Positions 7,095 through 15,822 of a stretch of 39,943 nt of DNA are shown one piece after another. The first letter of the stretch is position 1. Each line of letters starts with the position of its first letter. Below the pieces are notes generated by a model that was not told where the DNA came from, made no database searches, and worked only from the letters and a program-made list of their open reading frames with translations. Origin of the DNA: Planctomycetota bacterium (GTDB lineage: Bacteria > Planctomycetota > Planctomycetia > Gemmatales > Gemmataceae); NCBI GenBank assembly GCA_016195405.1, contig JACPZP010000004.1, positions 1-39,943 on the forward strand. Reading direction: 5' to 3'. A program made the translations under genes and the position numbers.

Positions 7095-9838
7095 CACCAC
7101 TCCCCTAAGCAACAGCCATAATCTCCGCCGCCCGTCAACGGCAACGCTCGCCGCTCGAACGGCAGCTTCAAGTAATCCGCCCGATCGAATACCACCCGGC
7201 CATTCATGATCGTATAGGTCACGTGCGTCGAGTGTTCGAACGGATCGGCGTCGTACAATACTAAATCGGCGACTTTGCCCACTTGCAGGCTGCCGAATTG
7301 GTCGTCGATCTCCAAGAGCTTCGCGGCATCGAGCGTAATGCTTCGGAGCGCTCGCTCGAATCCCAGACCATTAACCATGGCGATGGCGGCTTCGTAGCGC
7401 AGAACGCGCGTCTTCGGCACATATCCTTCAAATGCGGTACAAAGCGCAATCGGGATTTTCTGGTCGGCGAGATGGCCGGCGTTGCCGAGCAGGCTGTTGA
7501 ACGTCTCCATGCTGCCTGGGCGCTGCATCGTCGGATGAACGACCACCGGCGCCTTGGCTTCCTTGATCTTGTCAGTGATAAGATAACCTTCGGTGGCGAG
7601 CGTGAGGACAGGCGTGACATCGAATTCCTTGGCGAGACGCAGGGCCGTGTCGAGATCGTCGGCGCGGTGGGCGCTGAAGATGACCGGAATCTTCTTGTTC
7701 AAGACCGGCAGTAGTCCTTCGTGCTTCAGGTTCACGGGCGGCGGCTCCTTGGCGGTCTCCTTCTTTTTCCCGTAAGCCTGCGCCTGGTTGAAAGCGTTGC
7801 GGAGAAGGTTGGCCGTGCCCATGCGCGTCGATGGCAGCTTGCCCGGATAGCTCGCCTTCGGAATTTCGCCGAGATTCACTAACACGCCCGCCGGGAAGCG
7901 GATTTTCGCCTGATCGACCGTGCGGCCCATCGTGCGGAAGATGCCTGTCTGCCCCGCAATCACGTTGGCCCGCCCCGGCATGGCATGTATCACAGTCACG
8001 CCCTGCTCGCGCACAAACTGCAAGAGCGGCTCATTCGGGTTGAAGCTGTCGTAGACCCGCAGATCGGCCTGGTTGGGATCGCTCATCTCGTCCTGGTCCT
8101 GATCGACCTTCTTCACGTTCAGCCAACCCGTCAGGCCGACCACCGCATGGGCGTCGATAAGGCCCGGCGTCACCACCGCGGTCGAGATGACCGGAACATC
8201 GCCGGGAAGCTTAAAGCCGTTGCGTGGGCCGACGTGCGTGATCTTGCCGTCGTCGATGAGGATAACCCCGTCCTCGATGTCGCCGTTCGCCACGGTATGG
8301 ATTCGCCCCGCGAAGACGGCCAGCTTTTTCGGATATCCCTCGAGCTTCGGCGCTCCGTTCGGAACTTCCGGCGTCTTCACCGCCGCTTGCGGCTTCGCAC
8401 TCATTCCGGGCTTCGGCAGGCGATCCTTGTTGGCCAGTGCGAAGCCGCCGGTCTGATAGCACCAGTCGGAATGAAGCGAGCGATCGAACATCTTGACGCC
8501 GTCGATATAGGTCTCCAGCACCCGCGTGTAGACGCTGAAGGGCTCGCCGGAAAGGACCACGAAGTCCGCGTCTTTGCCTTTGTCGAGCGAGCCGAGGCGA
8601 TGATCGAGATGCAGCATCTGGGCGCCATGCAGCGTTAGGGCCTTGAGGGCGACGTCCGGCGGCAAGCCGCCGCGCACGGCGATGGCGCCGGTGCGGAGGA
8701 AAAATCGCGACTCGGTGATCATGTCGTCGGTGTTGATGGCGACCTTCACGCCGGCCTTGTGCAGTATGGCGGCGTTCTCTTCGAGCAAATAGAGGACCTC
8801 CGGCTTGCCGCCGGGGCTATCGACGAGCGTCAGCGACACGAAGATGCCTTCCTTAGCCAATTCTTGGGCGATGCGATACCCTTCGGTGCAATGCTGTAGG
8901 ACAAGCTCGAAGCCGAACTCTTTGGACAACCGAACGGCCGTCATGATGTCGTCGGCTCGGTGGCAATGGAAGTGGACCGTGCGGCGGCGTTCCAAAACCT
9001 CGACCATTGGCTCCAAGTTGATGTCGCGTTCGGGCGGCGTGGCTTTTTCGCCCTTGGCGAGCGCTTGCTTGTAGTTGTCCCACTTTCGCTTATATTCTTG
9101 GCCCTTGACGAGCATCTCGCGCTGCAGGGCGGCGACTTTCATGCGCGTCACCGGCGCCATGTTCTTTGAGCCATAAGCGCCCTTGACGTTCTCGCCGTTG
9201 GCGAACTTGATGCCGCCCAGCACGTCGCCGATGATGCGCATCATTTCGATGAGGAAGCCGCGCAGCTTGACGTAAAGCGTTTGGCCGCCGATGGCGTTGC
9301 CGCTGCCGGGCATGATGTTGGCGGTGGTGACGCCGCCCGCCAAGGCCATTTTGATGCCGGGGTCGTCGGGGTGAATGGCGTCCAAAGCGCGCAGGCCGGG
9401 CTGGACTGGACCGGTCGATTCGTTGCCGTCGGAGCTGGCCCCGGTAAAGGGCCGGCCGAAAATGCCGATGTGCGAGTGCGTATCAACGAGACCGGGGATA
9501 ATGACCTTCCCCGTCATGTCCAAGACTTTCGCCTCGGCGGGTACTTTGACGTTATCTTCCGTGCCGACTTCGAGAATCTTGCCCGCCTGCACTACCATAA
9601 TGCCGCGCGGAATGACGGGACCTGACGCCGTATGAATGCGCGCCCCAACGTAAGCGACAGGACCATCCCCCGGCTTGTCAATGGGAGGTTGTGATTTGCC
9701 GCCCGCCGTTTGCGTTTCGCGCTCGCCCGGCCCGCGCGAGGCGTAAATGGATTCACCCACCATTAAACCGAGGCTGGCGAAAATCACCGTGAAGGTGACA
9801 TAACCCATAACGCGAATAAACCCGCCGCGAACTTGCAT
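7094..9838 (-). CDS. Double amidohydrolase, second copy degenerate
   Basis: 914 residues with an N-terminal membrane segment (about 10-30), so it is probably exported or membrane-anchored. Residues about 60-460 form an imidazolonepropionase-like amidohydrolase with metal ligands visible: H121/H123 in DTHSHIG, H291 or H293 in HFHCHRADD, H316 in VLQHCTEG and D371 in INTDD. Residues about 503-895 repeat the same fold (GLIDAHAVVG, FSAHRADD, LATEGY, ALCTAFEG), but the second metal His, the TEG-motif His and the catalytic Asp are replaced. The second half therefore looks catalytically dead and may be structural or regulatory. Such proteins hydrolyse cyclic amides or peptides, but the substrate is not deducible. 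It starts the operon with the YCII and ABM-fold genes. Confidence 0.85.
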   Translation of the reverse strand: MQVRGGFIRVMGYVTFTVIFASLGLMVGESIYASRGPGERETQTAGGKSQPPIDKPGDGPVAYVGARIHTASGPVIPRGIMVVQAGKILEVGTEDNVKVPAEAKVLDMTGKVIIPGLVDTHSHIGIFGRPFTGASSDGNESTGPVQPGLRALDAIHPDDPGIKMALAGGVTTANIMPGSGNAIGGQTLYVKLRGFLIEMMRIIGDVLGGIKFANGENVKGAYGSKNMAPVTRMKVAALQREMLVKGQEYKRKWDNYKQALAKGEKATPPERDINLEPMVEVLERRRTVHFHCHRADDIMTAVRLSKEFGFELVLQHCTEGYRIAQELAKEGIFVSLTLVDSPGGKPEVLYLLEENAAILHKAGVKVAINTDDMITESRFFLRTGAIAVRGGLPPDVALKALTLHGAQMLHLDHRLGSLDKGKDADFVVLSGEPFSVYTRVLETYIDGVKMFDRSLHSDWCYQTGGFALANKDRLPKPGMSAKPQAAVKTPEVPNGAPKLEGYPKKLAVFAGRIHTVANGDIEDGVILIDDGKITHVGPRNGFKLPGDVPVISTAVVTPGLIDAHAVVGLTGWLNVKKVDQDQDEMSDPNQADLRVYDSFNPNEPLLQFVREQGVTVIHAMPGRANVIAGQTGIFRTMGRTVDQAKIRFPAGVLVNLGEIPKASYPGKLPSTRMGTANLLRNAFNQAQAYGKKKETAKEPPPVNLKHEGLLPVLNKKIPVIFSAHRADDLDTALRLAKEFDVTPVLTLATEGYLITDKIKEAKAPVVVHPTMQRPGSMETFNSLLGNAGHLADQKIPIALCTAFEGYVPKTRVLRYEAAIAMVNGLGFERALRSITLDAAKLLEIDDQFGSLQVGKVADLVLYDADPFEHSTHVTYTIMNGRVVFDRADYLKLPFERRALPLTGGGDYGCCLGEW

Positions 9839-9956
9839 GACTTTGCTCCCAATCGAAGGAATGGCCGAAGAAGCGCCATCATCTTATGGCCCACAGCAAT
9901 CGTTGCCAGTTTGCAGGCGTTGTCTTGCCCGCCTCATCGCCCTGCCCTAAGACACG

Positions 9957-11120
9957 ATGATGCGAACCCTACGCCTCTCCTTGCTCTCCTTGACGATTAC
10001 TGGCCTCGCTGGATTGTTCGGCGTTGAAGCGCTGGAAGCCGGCAAGAACGCCACCGCGCTCGACGCCAAGGCCATTCAGGCTATCCTCGAACCAATCCGT
10101 CAGAAGCACGACGTGCCCGGTCTGGCGGCAGCCGTGGTCAACAACAAGGGCTTGGTCGCCATGGCCGCCGACGGCGTTCGCAAGCGTGGCAGCCATCCCA
10201 AGCTCGGCCCCGATGACCTTTATCATCTCGGCTCCGACACCAAGCCGATCACCGCTTGGCTCATCGCCTGGCTTATCGAAATGGGCAAGCTCGATTGGGA
10301 CACAACGCTCGAAGACATCTTCCCCGATCTCGCCATGGATTTTTCCGATGAGTTGAAGAAAGTGAACGTGACGCAGCTCTTGACGCACCACAGTGGAATG
10401 CCTGCCAATTGGCTCGAAGTTTGGCTGAAACTGAATAAAGATAAGAGTCCGCGCGAACAGCGCCAAGCGATGATGGGGCAACTCGGCCAAATCAAGTTCG
10501 CCCATAAGCCGGGTGAGAAGTTTCTGTATTCGAACCTTGGCTACGTCATTGCCGGGGCCATCGCCGAGAAGGTAACCGACGACTCGTGGGAAAACCTCCT
10601 TCGCAAGGCCGTGTTCGATCCCCTGAAGGTCAACCACGTCGGCTTCGGACCGGTCGGCAAGCCGGGTGAAATCGAGCAACCCTGGGCTCACAGCGCTGCC
10701 GGCAAGCCGGTGCCGCCGACGCCTTTCGCGGACAATCTGCCGGTGATGGGTCCGGCCGGGCGCGTCCACATCTCGCTGCCCGATTGGTCGCTGATTATCG
10801 CCGACACCATCCGCGGCGTCCGCGGCGAGAAGGCCCTGCTCAAGCCCGCGACCTATCAGAAGATGATGACGACGCCGTACATGGACGAGTTCTACGTGCG
10901 AGGCGGTTGGGCCGACAAGGACAAAGCCCCGAACGGCAAGCTCCGGTTACTGCACAACGGCAGCAACACCATGAATTACGCTAGCGCTCTCATCATTCCA
11001 GAAGACAACTTCGGAATTCTCGTCGTCTGCAACCAAGGCGGCGATGCGGCCAAGAAAGCGTGCCACGAAGCCCGCGACGCCCTCAAGGTGAAGGTGACGG
11101 AAGCCGCGACATCACGCTAA
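9957..11120 (+). CDS. Serine hydrolase of the beta-lactamase / PBP-like family
   Basis: 387 residues with an N-terminal signal-like segment, so probably periplasmic. The catalytic landmarks of the class C beta-lactamase/D-peptidase fold are present: SDTK (S93, K96) in HLGSDTKPITA, the YSN triad member in FLYSNLGY (Y191), and HNG in LLHNGSNT near residue 337. Family members include esterases, D-aminopeptidases and peptidoglycan enzymes. A true resistance beta-lactamase is not implied. It starts about 120 bp from the divergent amidohydrolase gene. Its end overlaps the convergent GNAT gene by 9 bp. Two adjacent ATG codons open the gene and the first is used. Confidence 0.85.
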   Translation: MMRTLRLSLLSLTITGLAGLFGVEALEAGKNATALDAKAIQAILEPIRQKHDVPGLAAAVVNNKGLVAMAADGVRKRGSHPKLGPDDLYHLGSDTKPITAWLIAWLIEMGKLDWDTTLEDIFPDLAMDFSDELKKVNVTQLLTHHSGMPANWLEVWLKLNKDKSPREQRQAMMGQLGQIKFAHKPGEKFLYSNLGYVIAGAIAEKVTDDSWENLLRKAVFDPLKVNHVGFGPVGKPGEIEQPWAHSAAGKPVPPTPFADNLPVMGPAGRVHISLPDWSLIIADTIRGVRGEKALLKPATYQKMMTTPYMDEFYVRGGWADKDKAPNGKLRLLHNGSNTMNYASALIIPEDNFGILVVCNQGGDAAKKACHEARDALKVKVTEAATSR

Positions 11121-11582
11121 CCCGCAATCGGGACCGTCGAGCGGGTATTTCTCCATCACTTGGTATGTCGTCCATTCGTAGCCCATCTTCAAATACGTCT
11201 TGTGAGCGATGGCGTTGTCCCGTTCCACGTACAGCCGCATTCCAATGACGCCTGAACGCTGCGCGACCGCGACGATGTGTTCGAATATGACTCGGAAGAC
11301 GCCGCGCCGCCGAAACTCCGGCCTAACGTAGACGCTCTGAATCCACCAAAACCAGCCGTCGCGCCAATCGCTCCACTCGTAGGTCACGCCCATTTGGCCA
11401 ATGGCCTGGCCAGAGTCCTCGGCCAGGAAATACAGGCCCTTGTGCTCGTCGGCAAGCGCCGCCGCCACCCCGGGACGCAGCTTGGCGAGGTCGAGCGTCT
11501 TTCCTTCGCTCTCCTCGGCCAACAACTGGTTGAACTCGACTACCCGATCCAAATCGGCGGCAGTGGCTTGGCGTATTTGCAT
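11112..11582 (-). CDS. GNAT family N-acetyltransferase
   Basis: 156 residues with a complete GNAT fold. Strand 4 and the acetyl-CoA loop read WIQSVYVRPEFRRRGVFRVIFEHI, where RRRGVF occupies the Q/RxxGxG/A pyrophosphate-binding site. The C-terminal LYVERDNAIAHKTYLKMGYE is the usual AxxxYxxxGF-type motif. It transfers an acetyl group from acetyl-CoA to an unknown amine. It is convergent with the serine hydrolase and divergent from apt, with a large inverted repeat separating it from apt. Confidence 0.87.
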   Translation of the reverse strand: MQIRQATAADLDRVVEFNQLLAEESEGKTLDLAKLRPGVAAALADEHKGLYFLAEDSGQAIGQMGVTYEWSDWRDGWFWWIQSVYVRPEFRRRGVFRVIFEHIVAVAQRSGVIGMRLYVERDNAIAHKTYLKMGYEWTTYQVMEKYPLDGPDCGLA

Positions 11583-11584
11583 AG

Positions 11585-11766
11585 TTAATAGTTAGTGGTC
11601 AGTTGTCCGTGGTCAGTCGTCAGTTGTCCATTGTCAGTGGTCGGGAGCGTGGGGTTATTTTTACGAAGGCAAGCCGTATCTTAAATAGCGACCGACCACC
11701 AACAACGGACAACGGACCACGGACGACTGACGACTAACCACTATCCACTAACCACTACCAACTATT
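11585..11766. repeat. Large imperfect inverted repeat of GTCAGT/GTCCGT units
   Basis: 11585-11642 is built from short permuted words such as AGTGGTCAGTTGTCCGT, GTCAGTCGTC and GTTGTCCATTGTC. 11691-11766 carries the reverse complement of the same words. The about 48 bp between the arms hold nothing recognisable. The arms fill the whole gap between the divergent GNAT and apt genes and could form a cruciform. Confidence 0.8.
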
Positions 11767-11767
11767 C

Positions 11768-12280
11768 ATGGATCTTGCCAAATTCATCCGCGACGTGCCC
11801 GATTTTCCCAAGCCGGGCATTCTGTTCAAGGACATCACGCCGCTCTTGAACGACCCCGCGGCTTTCGCGGAGGCTGTTGGGCGCATGGCGGCGCCGTTTC
11901 CGCGCGATTCCATCGACGCGGTGGCGGCGGCCGAAGCACGGGGGTTTCTGTTTGCCGCCCCGCTCGCACTGGCACTGCAGAAACCGCTGGTGCCGCTCCG
12001 CAAGCCAGGCAAGCTGCCGTATCAGACCCATAGCCTTCAATACGATCTCGAATACGGCCAGGCGGAGCTGCAAGTCCACATCGACGGCCTCGCCCCCAAC
12101 GCCCGCGTCTTAGTGGTGGACGATTTGTTGGCCACCGGCGGAACGCTCGCGGCGGCTTGCCAGCTGTGCGAGAAGGCGGGAGGCAACGTCGCCTCTTGCA
12201 TTGTCCTGATCGAGCTTGCCTTTCTCCATGGCCGCGACAAACTGAAGCCTTATCGCATCCACAGCGTCCTGCAATTCTGA
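11768..12280 (+). CDS. apt: Adenine phosphoribosyltransferase
   Basis: This purine salvage enzyme makes AMP and pyrophosphate from adenine and PRPP in the cytoplasm. The 170-residue length is typical. The opening FIRDVPDFPKPGILFKDITPLL is characteristic of Apt. The PRPP-binding loop is VLVVDDLLATGGTL (about residues 115-128), and EARGFLF and LVPLRKPGKLPY are the other conserved stretches. The start ATG directly follows a low-complexity inverted repeat with no clear ribosome binding site. A short hairpin and a methyltransferase gene follow. Confidence 0.95.
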   Translation: MDLAKFIRDVPDFPKPGILFKDITPLLNDPAAFAEAVGRMAAPFPRDSIDAVAAAEARGFLFAAPLALALQKPLVPLRKPGKLPYQTHSLQYDLEYGQAELQVHIDGLAPNARVLVVDDLLATGGTLAAACQLCEKAGGNVASCIVLIELAFLHGRDKLKPYRIHSVLQF

Positions 12281-12288
12281 ACTGGTAG

Positions 12289-12307
12289 GACGGATTTGCA
12301 ATCCGTC
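12289..12307. repeat. Short perfect hairpin after apt
   Basis: GACGGATT (12289-12296) and AATCCGTC (12300-12307) form a perfect 8-bp stem with a 3-base loop. It follows the apt stop by 8 bases. It could be a transcript 3'-end hairpin or one copy of a short dispersed palindrome. No T-tract follows closely. Confidence 0.5.
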
Positions 12308-12334
12308 GCTTAATTTGGAATCTGGAAAGATGCC

Positions 12335-12946
12335 ATGGCCGACCCCATCACGCGCGACACCTTCGCATCCGTTTACCAAGGCCAAATCCCGTGGGAGATT
12401 GGCCGGCCGCAGAAGGTTTTTGTTGAGGTCGCCGACCAAGTCGCCGGATCGATCCTCGACGCCGGTTGCGGCACGGGGGAGAACGCCTTCTTCTTCGCCG
12501 CGCGCGGCCACCAGGTCACCGGCATCGACTTCGTCGAAGAAGCCATCCGCCGCGCGAAGCAAAAGGCAACGGAGCGCGGCTTGCCGGTCACGTTTCTACT
12601 CAAGGACGCGCTTACGCTTTCGGAATGGACCGAACGCTTCGACAGCGTCATCGACTCGGGCCTCTTCCATGTGTTCACCGATGACGACCGTCGCCGCTAT
12701 GTCGCGGGCCTGGCCCATGTGCTCAAACCCGGAGGCCGGCTGTCTCTGATTTGTTTTAGCGACGAGGAGCCCGGCACGCAGGGGCCAAGGCGCGTGAGCC
12801 GGCAGGAATTGCAGGCCGCCTTTGCCCAGGGCTGGACCATCGAGTCGCTGACGCGGGCGCGCTTTGAGGTAATTCCGAACCTGAAGGACTTGAGCTTCAG
12901 CGAAGGCGGCCCGAAGGCATGGTTCGCCGTGGCACGCCGCCATTGA
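12335..12946 (+). CDS. Class I SAM-dependent methyltransferase
   Basis: 203 residues with a Rossmann-like methyltransferase core. The N-terminal YQGQIPWEIGRPQ segment resembles TehB/thiol-methyltransferase-like relatives. Motif I is LDAGCGTGENAFFFA (about 42-56), the acidic end of strand 2 is GIDFVEEAI, and the strand 4 region is FDSVIDSGLFHVF. The acceptor is unknown, and relatives act on small molecules such as thiols or oxyanions. A GGAAAG lies just upstream of ATG 12335. It follows apt on the same strand but has no obvious functional link to it. Confidence 0.83.
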   Translation: MADPITRDTFASVYQGQIPWEIGRPQKVFVEVADQVAGSILDAGCGTGENAFFFAARGHQVTGIDFVEEAIRRAKQKATERGLPVTFLLKDALTLSEWTERFDSVIDSGLFHVFTDDDRRRYVAGLAHVLKPGGRLSLICFSDEEPGTQGPRRVSRQELQAAFAQGWTIESLTRARFEVIPNLKDLSFSEGGPKAWFAVARRH

Positions 12947-12955
12947 CGCGTTTTC

Positions 12956-13041
12956 GTTTAGCCGCGAGCCAGCGGCGAGCGCGGACGGGTACTATCAGTG
13001 ACTGCATCCTGTCCGCGCTCGCCGAAGGCTCGCGGCTAAAC
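12956..13041. repeat. Long inverted repeat, 31-base arms
   Basis: Arm 12956-12986 (GTTTAGCCGCGAGCC...) and arm 13011-13041 (...GGCTCGCGGCTAAAC) match at 29 of 31 positions when one is reverse-complemented, with a 24-base spacer. It fills the gap between the methyltransferase stop and the PQQ-propeller start. It may be a dispersed palindromic element, a terminator-like hairpin for the upstream gene, or both. Confidence 0.8.
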
Positions 13042-13056
13042 ATTGGGGGGATTGAC

Positions 13057-14304
13057 ATGCGACGATACTTGTTTGCCGCGATTTGCTGTTTCATCATCGG
13101 CGCCGACTGGCGCGAGTTCCGCGGACCAGGCGGGCAGGGGATCAGTCCCGAAAAAAACCTGCCGGTCGAATGGTCGGCGAAGAAGAACGTCGTCTGGAAG
13201 ACGCGCCTCCCCGGCCCCGGCACGTCCAGCCCGGTGACCGCCGGCAGCCGCGTGTTCGTCACCTGCTACACGGGCTACGGCCTCGACGCCGCCAAGCCCG
13301 GCAACATGGACGATCTCAAGCGCCACCTTCTCTGTCTCGACCGCAAGACCGGCGACATCCTTTGGAAGAAAGAGTTCGAGCCGGTGCTGCCCGAGCACAA
13401 ATACCAGGGCGAGGGCGCCTACCACGGCTACAGTTCCAGCACGCCTGTCATCGAAGGCGACCGCCTGTACGTTTTCTTCGGCAAGTCGGGAGTGTATTGC
13501 TTTGACTTGGACGGCAAGGAACTCTGGCACGTCGCCGTCGGCAAAGGAATCAACGGCTGGGGCTCGGGCGCCTCGCCGATTGTTTACAAGAATCGGTTGA
13601 TCGTGAACGCCAGCGTGGAAAGCGGAACGCTATTCGCGCTCGACAAAGCGACCGGAAATGAAGTCTGGAAGACGCCTGGAATCAGCAGCGCTTGGAACAC
13701 GCCCGTGCTGGTGAAGGCGCCCTCAGGAGAAACCGAGCTGGCGATTAGCGTCCAAGACCGCCTCTTGGGGCTCGATCCCGACTCGGGCAAGGAATTGTGG
13801 AAGGCGGAAGGCGTACATCGCTACGTCTGCCCCAGCGTGATCGGCCACGACGGCATTGTTTACGCCATCGGCGGCGGCCACACGTCCCTGGCGGTAAAAG
13901 CGGGCGGCCGCGGCGACGTCACCAAGACGCACACGCTCTGGCGCAAGAACAAAGGCTCCAACGTCTCCTCGCCGATCTATCACGACGGCCACATTTACTG
14001 GGCCAACGACAGCGGCGGCGTGGTCAACTGCCAAGACGCCGCCACCGGCGAATTCGTCTATCAGGAGCGCCTCGAGCCTGCGTCCGGCCTCATCTACGCC
14101 TCGCCGATCCTAGCCGACGGCAAGCTCTATTACGTCTCGCAGCGGAATGGAACCTATGTGGTGGCCGCCACGCCAAATTTCAAGCTGCTCGCGCACAACG
14201 TTTTCGAAGACGACAAGAGCCGGACGAACGCCTCACCGGCGGTGAGCGACGGGCAACTGATCATGCGCAGTGACGAGAATGTTTACTGCATTGGCAAGAA
14301 GTAG
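13057..14304 (+). CDS. PQQ-binding-like beta-propeller repeat protein
   Basis: 415 residues, exported by a short N-terminal signal (MRRYLFAAICCFIIGA). The mature part begins DWREFRGPGGQG, the usual start in planctomycete members of this family. Repeated blades carry LYVFFGKSGVYCFDLDGKEL-, LFALDKATGNEVW- and LLGLDPDSGKELW-like strands, matching PQQ/quinoprotein blades. No catalytic domain is attached, so it may be a binding or scaffolding propeller, and PQQ binding is not established. ATG 13057 follows a GGGGGG run and a long inverted repeat. The longer upstream frame is discarded because it translates that repeat. Confidence 0.85.
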   Translation: MRRYLFAAICCFIIGADWREFRGPGGQGISPEKNLPVEWSAKKNVVWKTRLPGPGTSSPVTAGSRVFVTCYTGYGLDAAKPGNMDDLKRHLLCLDRKTGDILWKKEFEPVLPEHKYQGEGAYHGYSSSTPVIEGDRLYVFFGKSGVYCFDLDGKELWHVAVGKGINGWGSGASPIVYKNRLIVNASVESGTLFALDKATGNEVWKTPGISSAWNTPVLVKAPSGETELAISVQDRLLGLDPDSGKELWKAEGVHRYVCPSVIGHDGIVYAIGGGHTSLAVKAGGRGDVTKTHTLWRKNKGSNVSSPIYHDGHIYWANDSGGVVNCQDAATGEFVYQERLEPASGLIYASPILADGKLYYVSQRNGTYVVAATPNFKLLAHNVFEDDKSRTNASPAVSDGQLIMRSDENVYCIGKK

Positions 14305-14347
14305 TCGGCTTCAAATATAGGAATCGTTCGCGGTTCGGAGAAAAGGG

Positions 14348-14491
14348 GTGATCAACGTGAACATAGCACATTCACCACGATTCCAAGCGCTCCTCCAAAA
14401 GTCGCGGCAAAGCATCAAGGAGGGAAAAGGATTATCGCGTGAAGCATTCTTGAAGGCGCTACGGCAGCGCACAAGACGAAAGCCTGCTTAG
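14348..14491 (+). CDS. Possible 47-residue protein, antitoxin-tail-like
   Basis: This GTG-started frame follows GGAGAAAAGGG. The peptide ends in a basic helical stretch with the words FQALLQKSRQSIKEG and LSREAFLKALRQR, then RRKPA. That pattern resembles the C-terminal tail of some small antitoxin-type proteins, but no toxin gene adjoins it and the family match is from memory only. It is the only coding candidate in the 374 bp between the PQQ-propeller and HEAT-like genes. The rest of the gap, 14492-14678, shows nothing recognisable. Confidence 0.35.
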   Translation: MINVNIAHSPRFQALLQKSRQSIKEGKGLSREAFLKALRQRTRRKPA

Positions 14492-14678
14492 GCGTCCAAA
14501 TCGGATATCTCTTAGTTTGCCCGATAGAACGACCATGATTCCCCGCGCCCGCTGCTCGCTCCGTGCTCCGTGCGGAAGGCGCGGAGTGATCTTGCACGTC
14601 GTCCGGTGCCTTGGCTAACATTTCCAGCAATGTGAACGGCTCAAACCGCGCGTCCGTGTTGAGGAAAGGAATGCTCGT

Positions 14679-15782
14679 ATGGACATTCGCACAACTTACT
14701 CGCTGTCGGCACTGATTTTGGTGTTCGGCACGGGCGGCGTGAGTGCCCAGGATTCCGCCAAGTCCAAGAAAGAAGACCTGCGCTACGATGGCAAGGATTT
14801 CAACTACTGGCGCGAATACTGGCAAACTGAACTGAAGCCCGAGCGCCGACTGGAAGCGGTTCGGGCGATGGGCATGTTCGGCATGAATGGTTACGCAAAC
14901 GAGGCCGCAAGAAGCATCATTGGCGTATTGAAGGCGTGCGCCGAGGAAGACCTGGCGTATCCTTTGACAGCTTATTCAGACGGCGGAAAGGACTTAACTC
15001 CAGAACAACGCTTGTCTGCCGGCGCGCTAGAAGCCTTGAGAAAAGTCGGTGCCGCGGCAGTCGAGCGCGCGATTCTCGAGGACTGGAAGGAGCCGGGCAC
15101 CAGGCGCATAGTCATTTGGATGGTTGACATGATCCGGTTCCAGGTCATCCACGGAAAAATGGACTTTCTTGAGAAGGACTTCAATTCAGTCATCGTGAAA
15201 ATGTTGCTCGACTCCGATCCAGATTTGCGGAATTCAGCGATAGACATGTTGCATCGGCTGGGCGAAGAGTTAAAGCAGATATTTGGGAATGAACTCACCA
15301 AACCTGATGTTCGAAAAGTCATATTTGAAGCTGCCCTCTCGGAACTTGACGGTCGAGACGAGCTTGCGAAAGGGTGGCCAAGCTGGCGAAATGGACATCC
15401 CGGCTCAATTCTTCTTTATCTTGGTCCCGTGGCCAAGCCGCTAGTCCCCGAATTGCTCAAGCGGCTCAATGGTCTCAGAGAAAGATGCGAGCAAGAAATT
15501 GCTGCCTACGATCGCGAGTTCAAGAAATTCCAAGAAGCCCGAAGCGCGGAACAGCCGGCACAACAACCTAGGAATGCGCTCCCGGCGTGTGATCAGAGTT
15601 GTGAACTCGTGGAGATTCTCGCCGCCATCGGACCAGATGCCAAGGAAGCGTTGCCGACGCTCGAAGCTTTGTCCAAAAACCCTTGGGAGGAGCTGCGCGA
15701 GGCGGCCCGCTCGGCCATCCGGGTGATCCGCGGGGAGAAAGGCGCCGAGTCGGGAAAGAAAGCACGCCCTGTTTTACCTTGA
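14679..15782 (+). CDS. Secreted HEAT-like repeat protein
   Basis: 367 residues with a signal peptide ending near VSAQD (about residue 24). The body is helical with repeated units such as RRLEAVRAMGMFG, LSAGALEALRKVGAAAVERAI, DLRNSAIDMLHRLGEEL and ELREAARSAIRVIRG, which look like degenerate HEAT or armadillo-type repeats used for protein binding. Charged linkers separate the repeats. The product probably works in the periplasm, and no enzymatic motif is seen. A GAGGAAAGGA element precedes the ATG. It is convergent with the RadA-like gene. Confidence 0.7.
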   Translation: MDIRTTYSLSALILVFGTGGVSAQDSAKSKKEDLRYDGKDFNYWREYWQTELKPERRLEAVRAMGMFGMNGYANEAARSIIGVLKACAEEDLAYPLTAYSDGGKDLTPEQRLSAGALEALRKVGAAAVERAILEDWKEPGTRRIVIWMVDMIRFQVIHGKMDFLEKDFNSVIVKMLLDSDPDLRNSAIDMLHRLGEELKQIFGNELTKPDVRKVIFEAALSELDGRDELAKGWPSWRNGHPGSILLYLGPVAKPLVPELLKRLNGLRERCEQEIAAYDREFKKFQEARSAEQPAQQPRNALPACDQSCELVEILAAIGPDAKEALPTLEALSKNPWEELREAARSAIRVIRGEKGAESGKKARPVLP

Positions 15783-15822
15783 GTCGCGATTTTGCGCTGA
15801 CCAGACTCGTTCAAGGGTGATG

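Noticed and set aside
9957..11120. A beta-lactamase resistance gene
   Set aside because: The SxxK/YxN/HNG pattern is shared by many esterases and peptidases in this superfamily, and nothing indicates drug hydrolysis.
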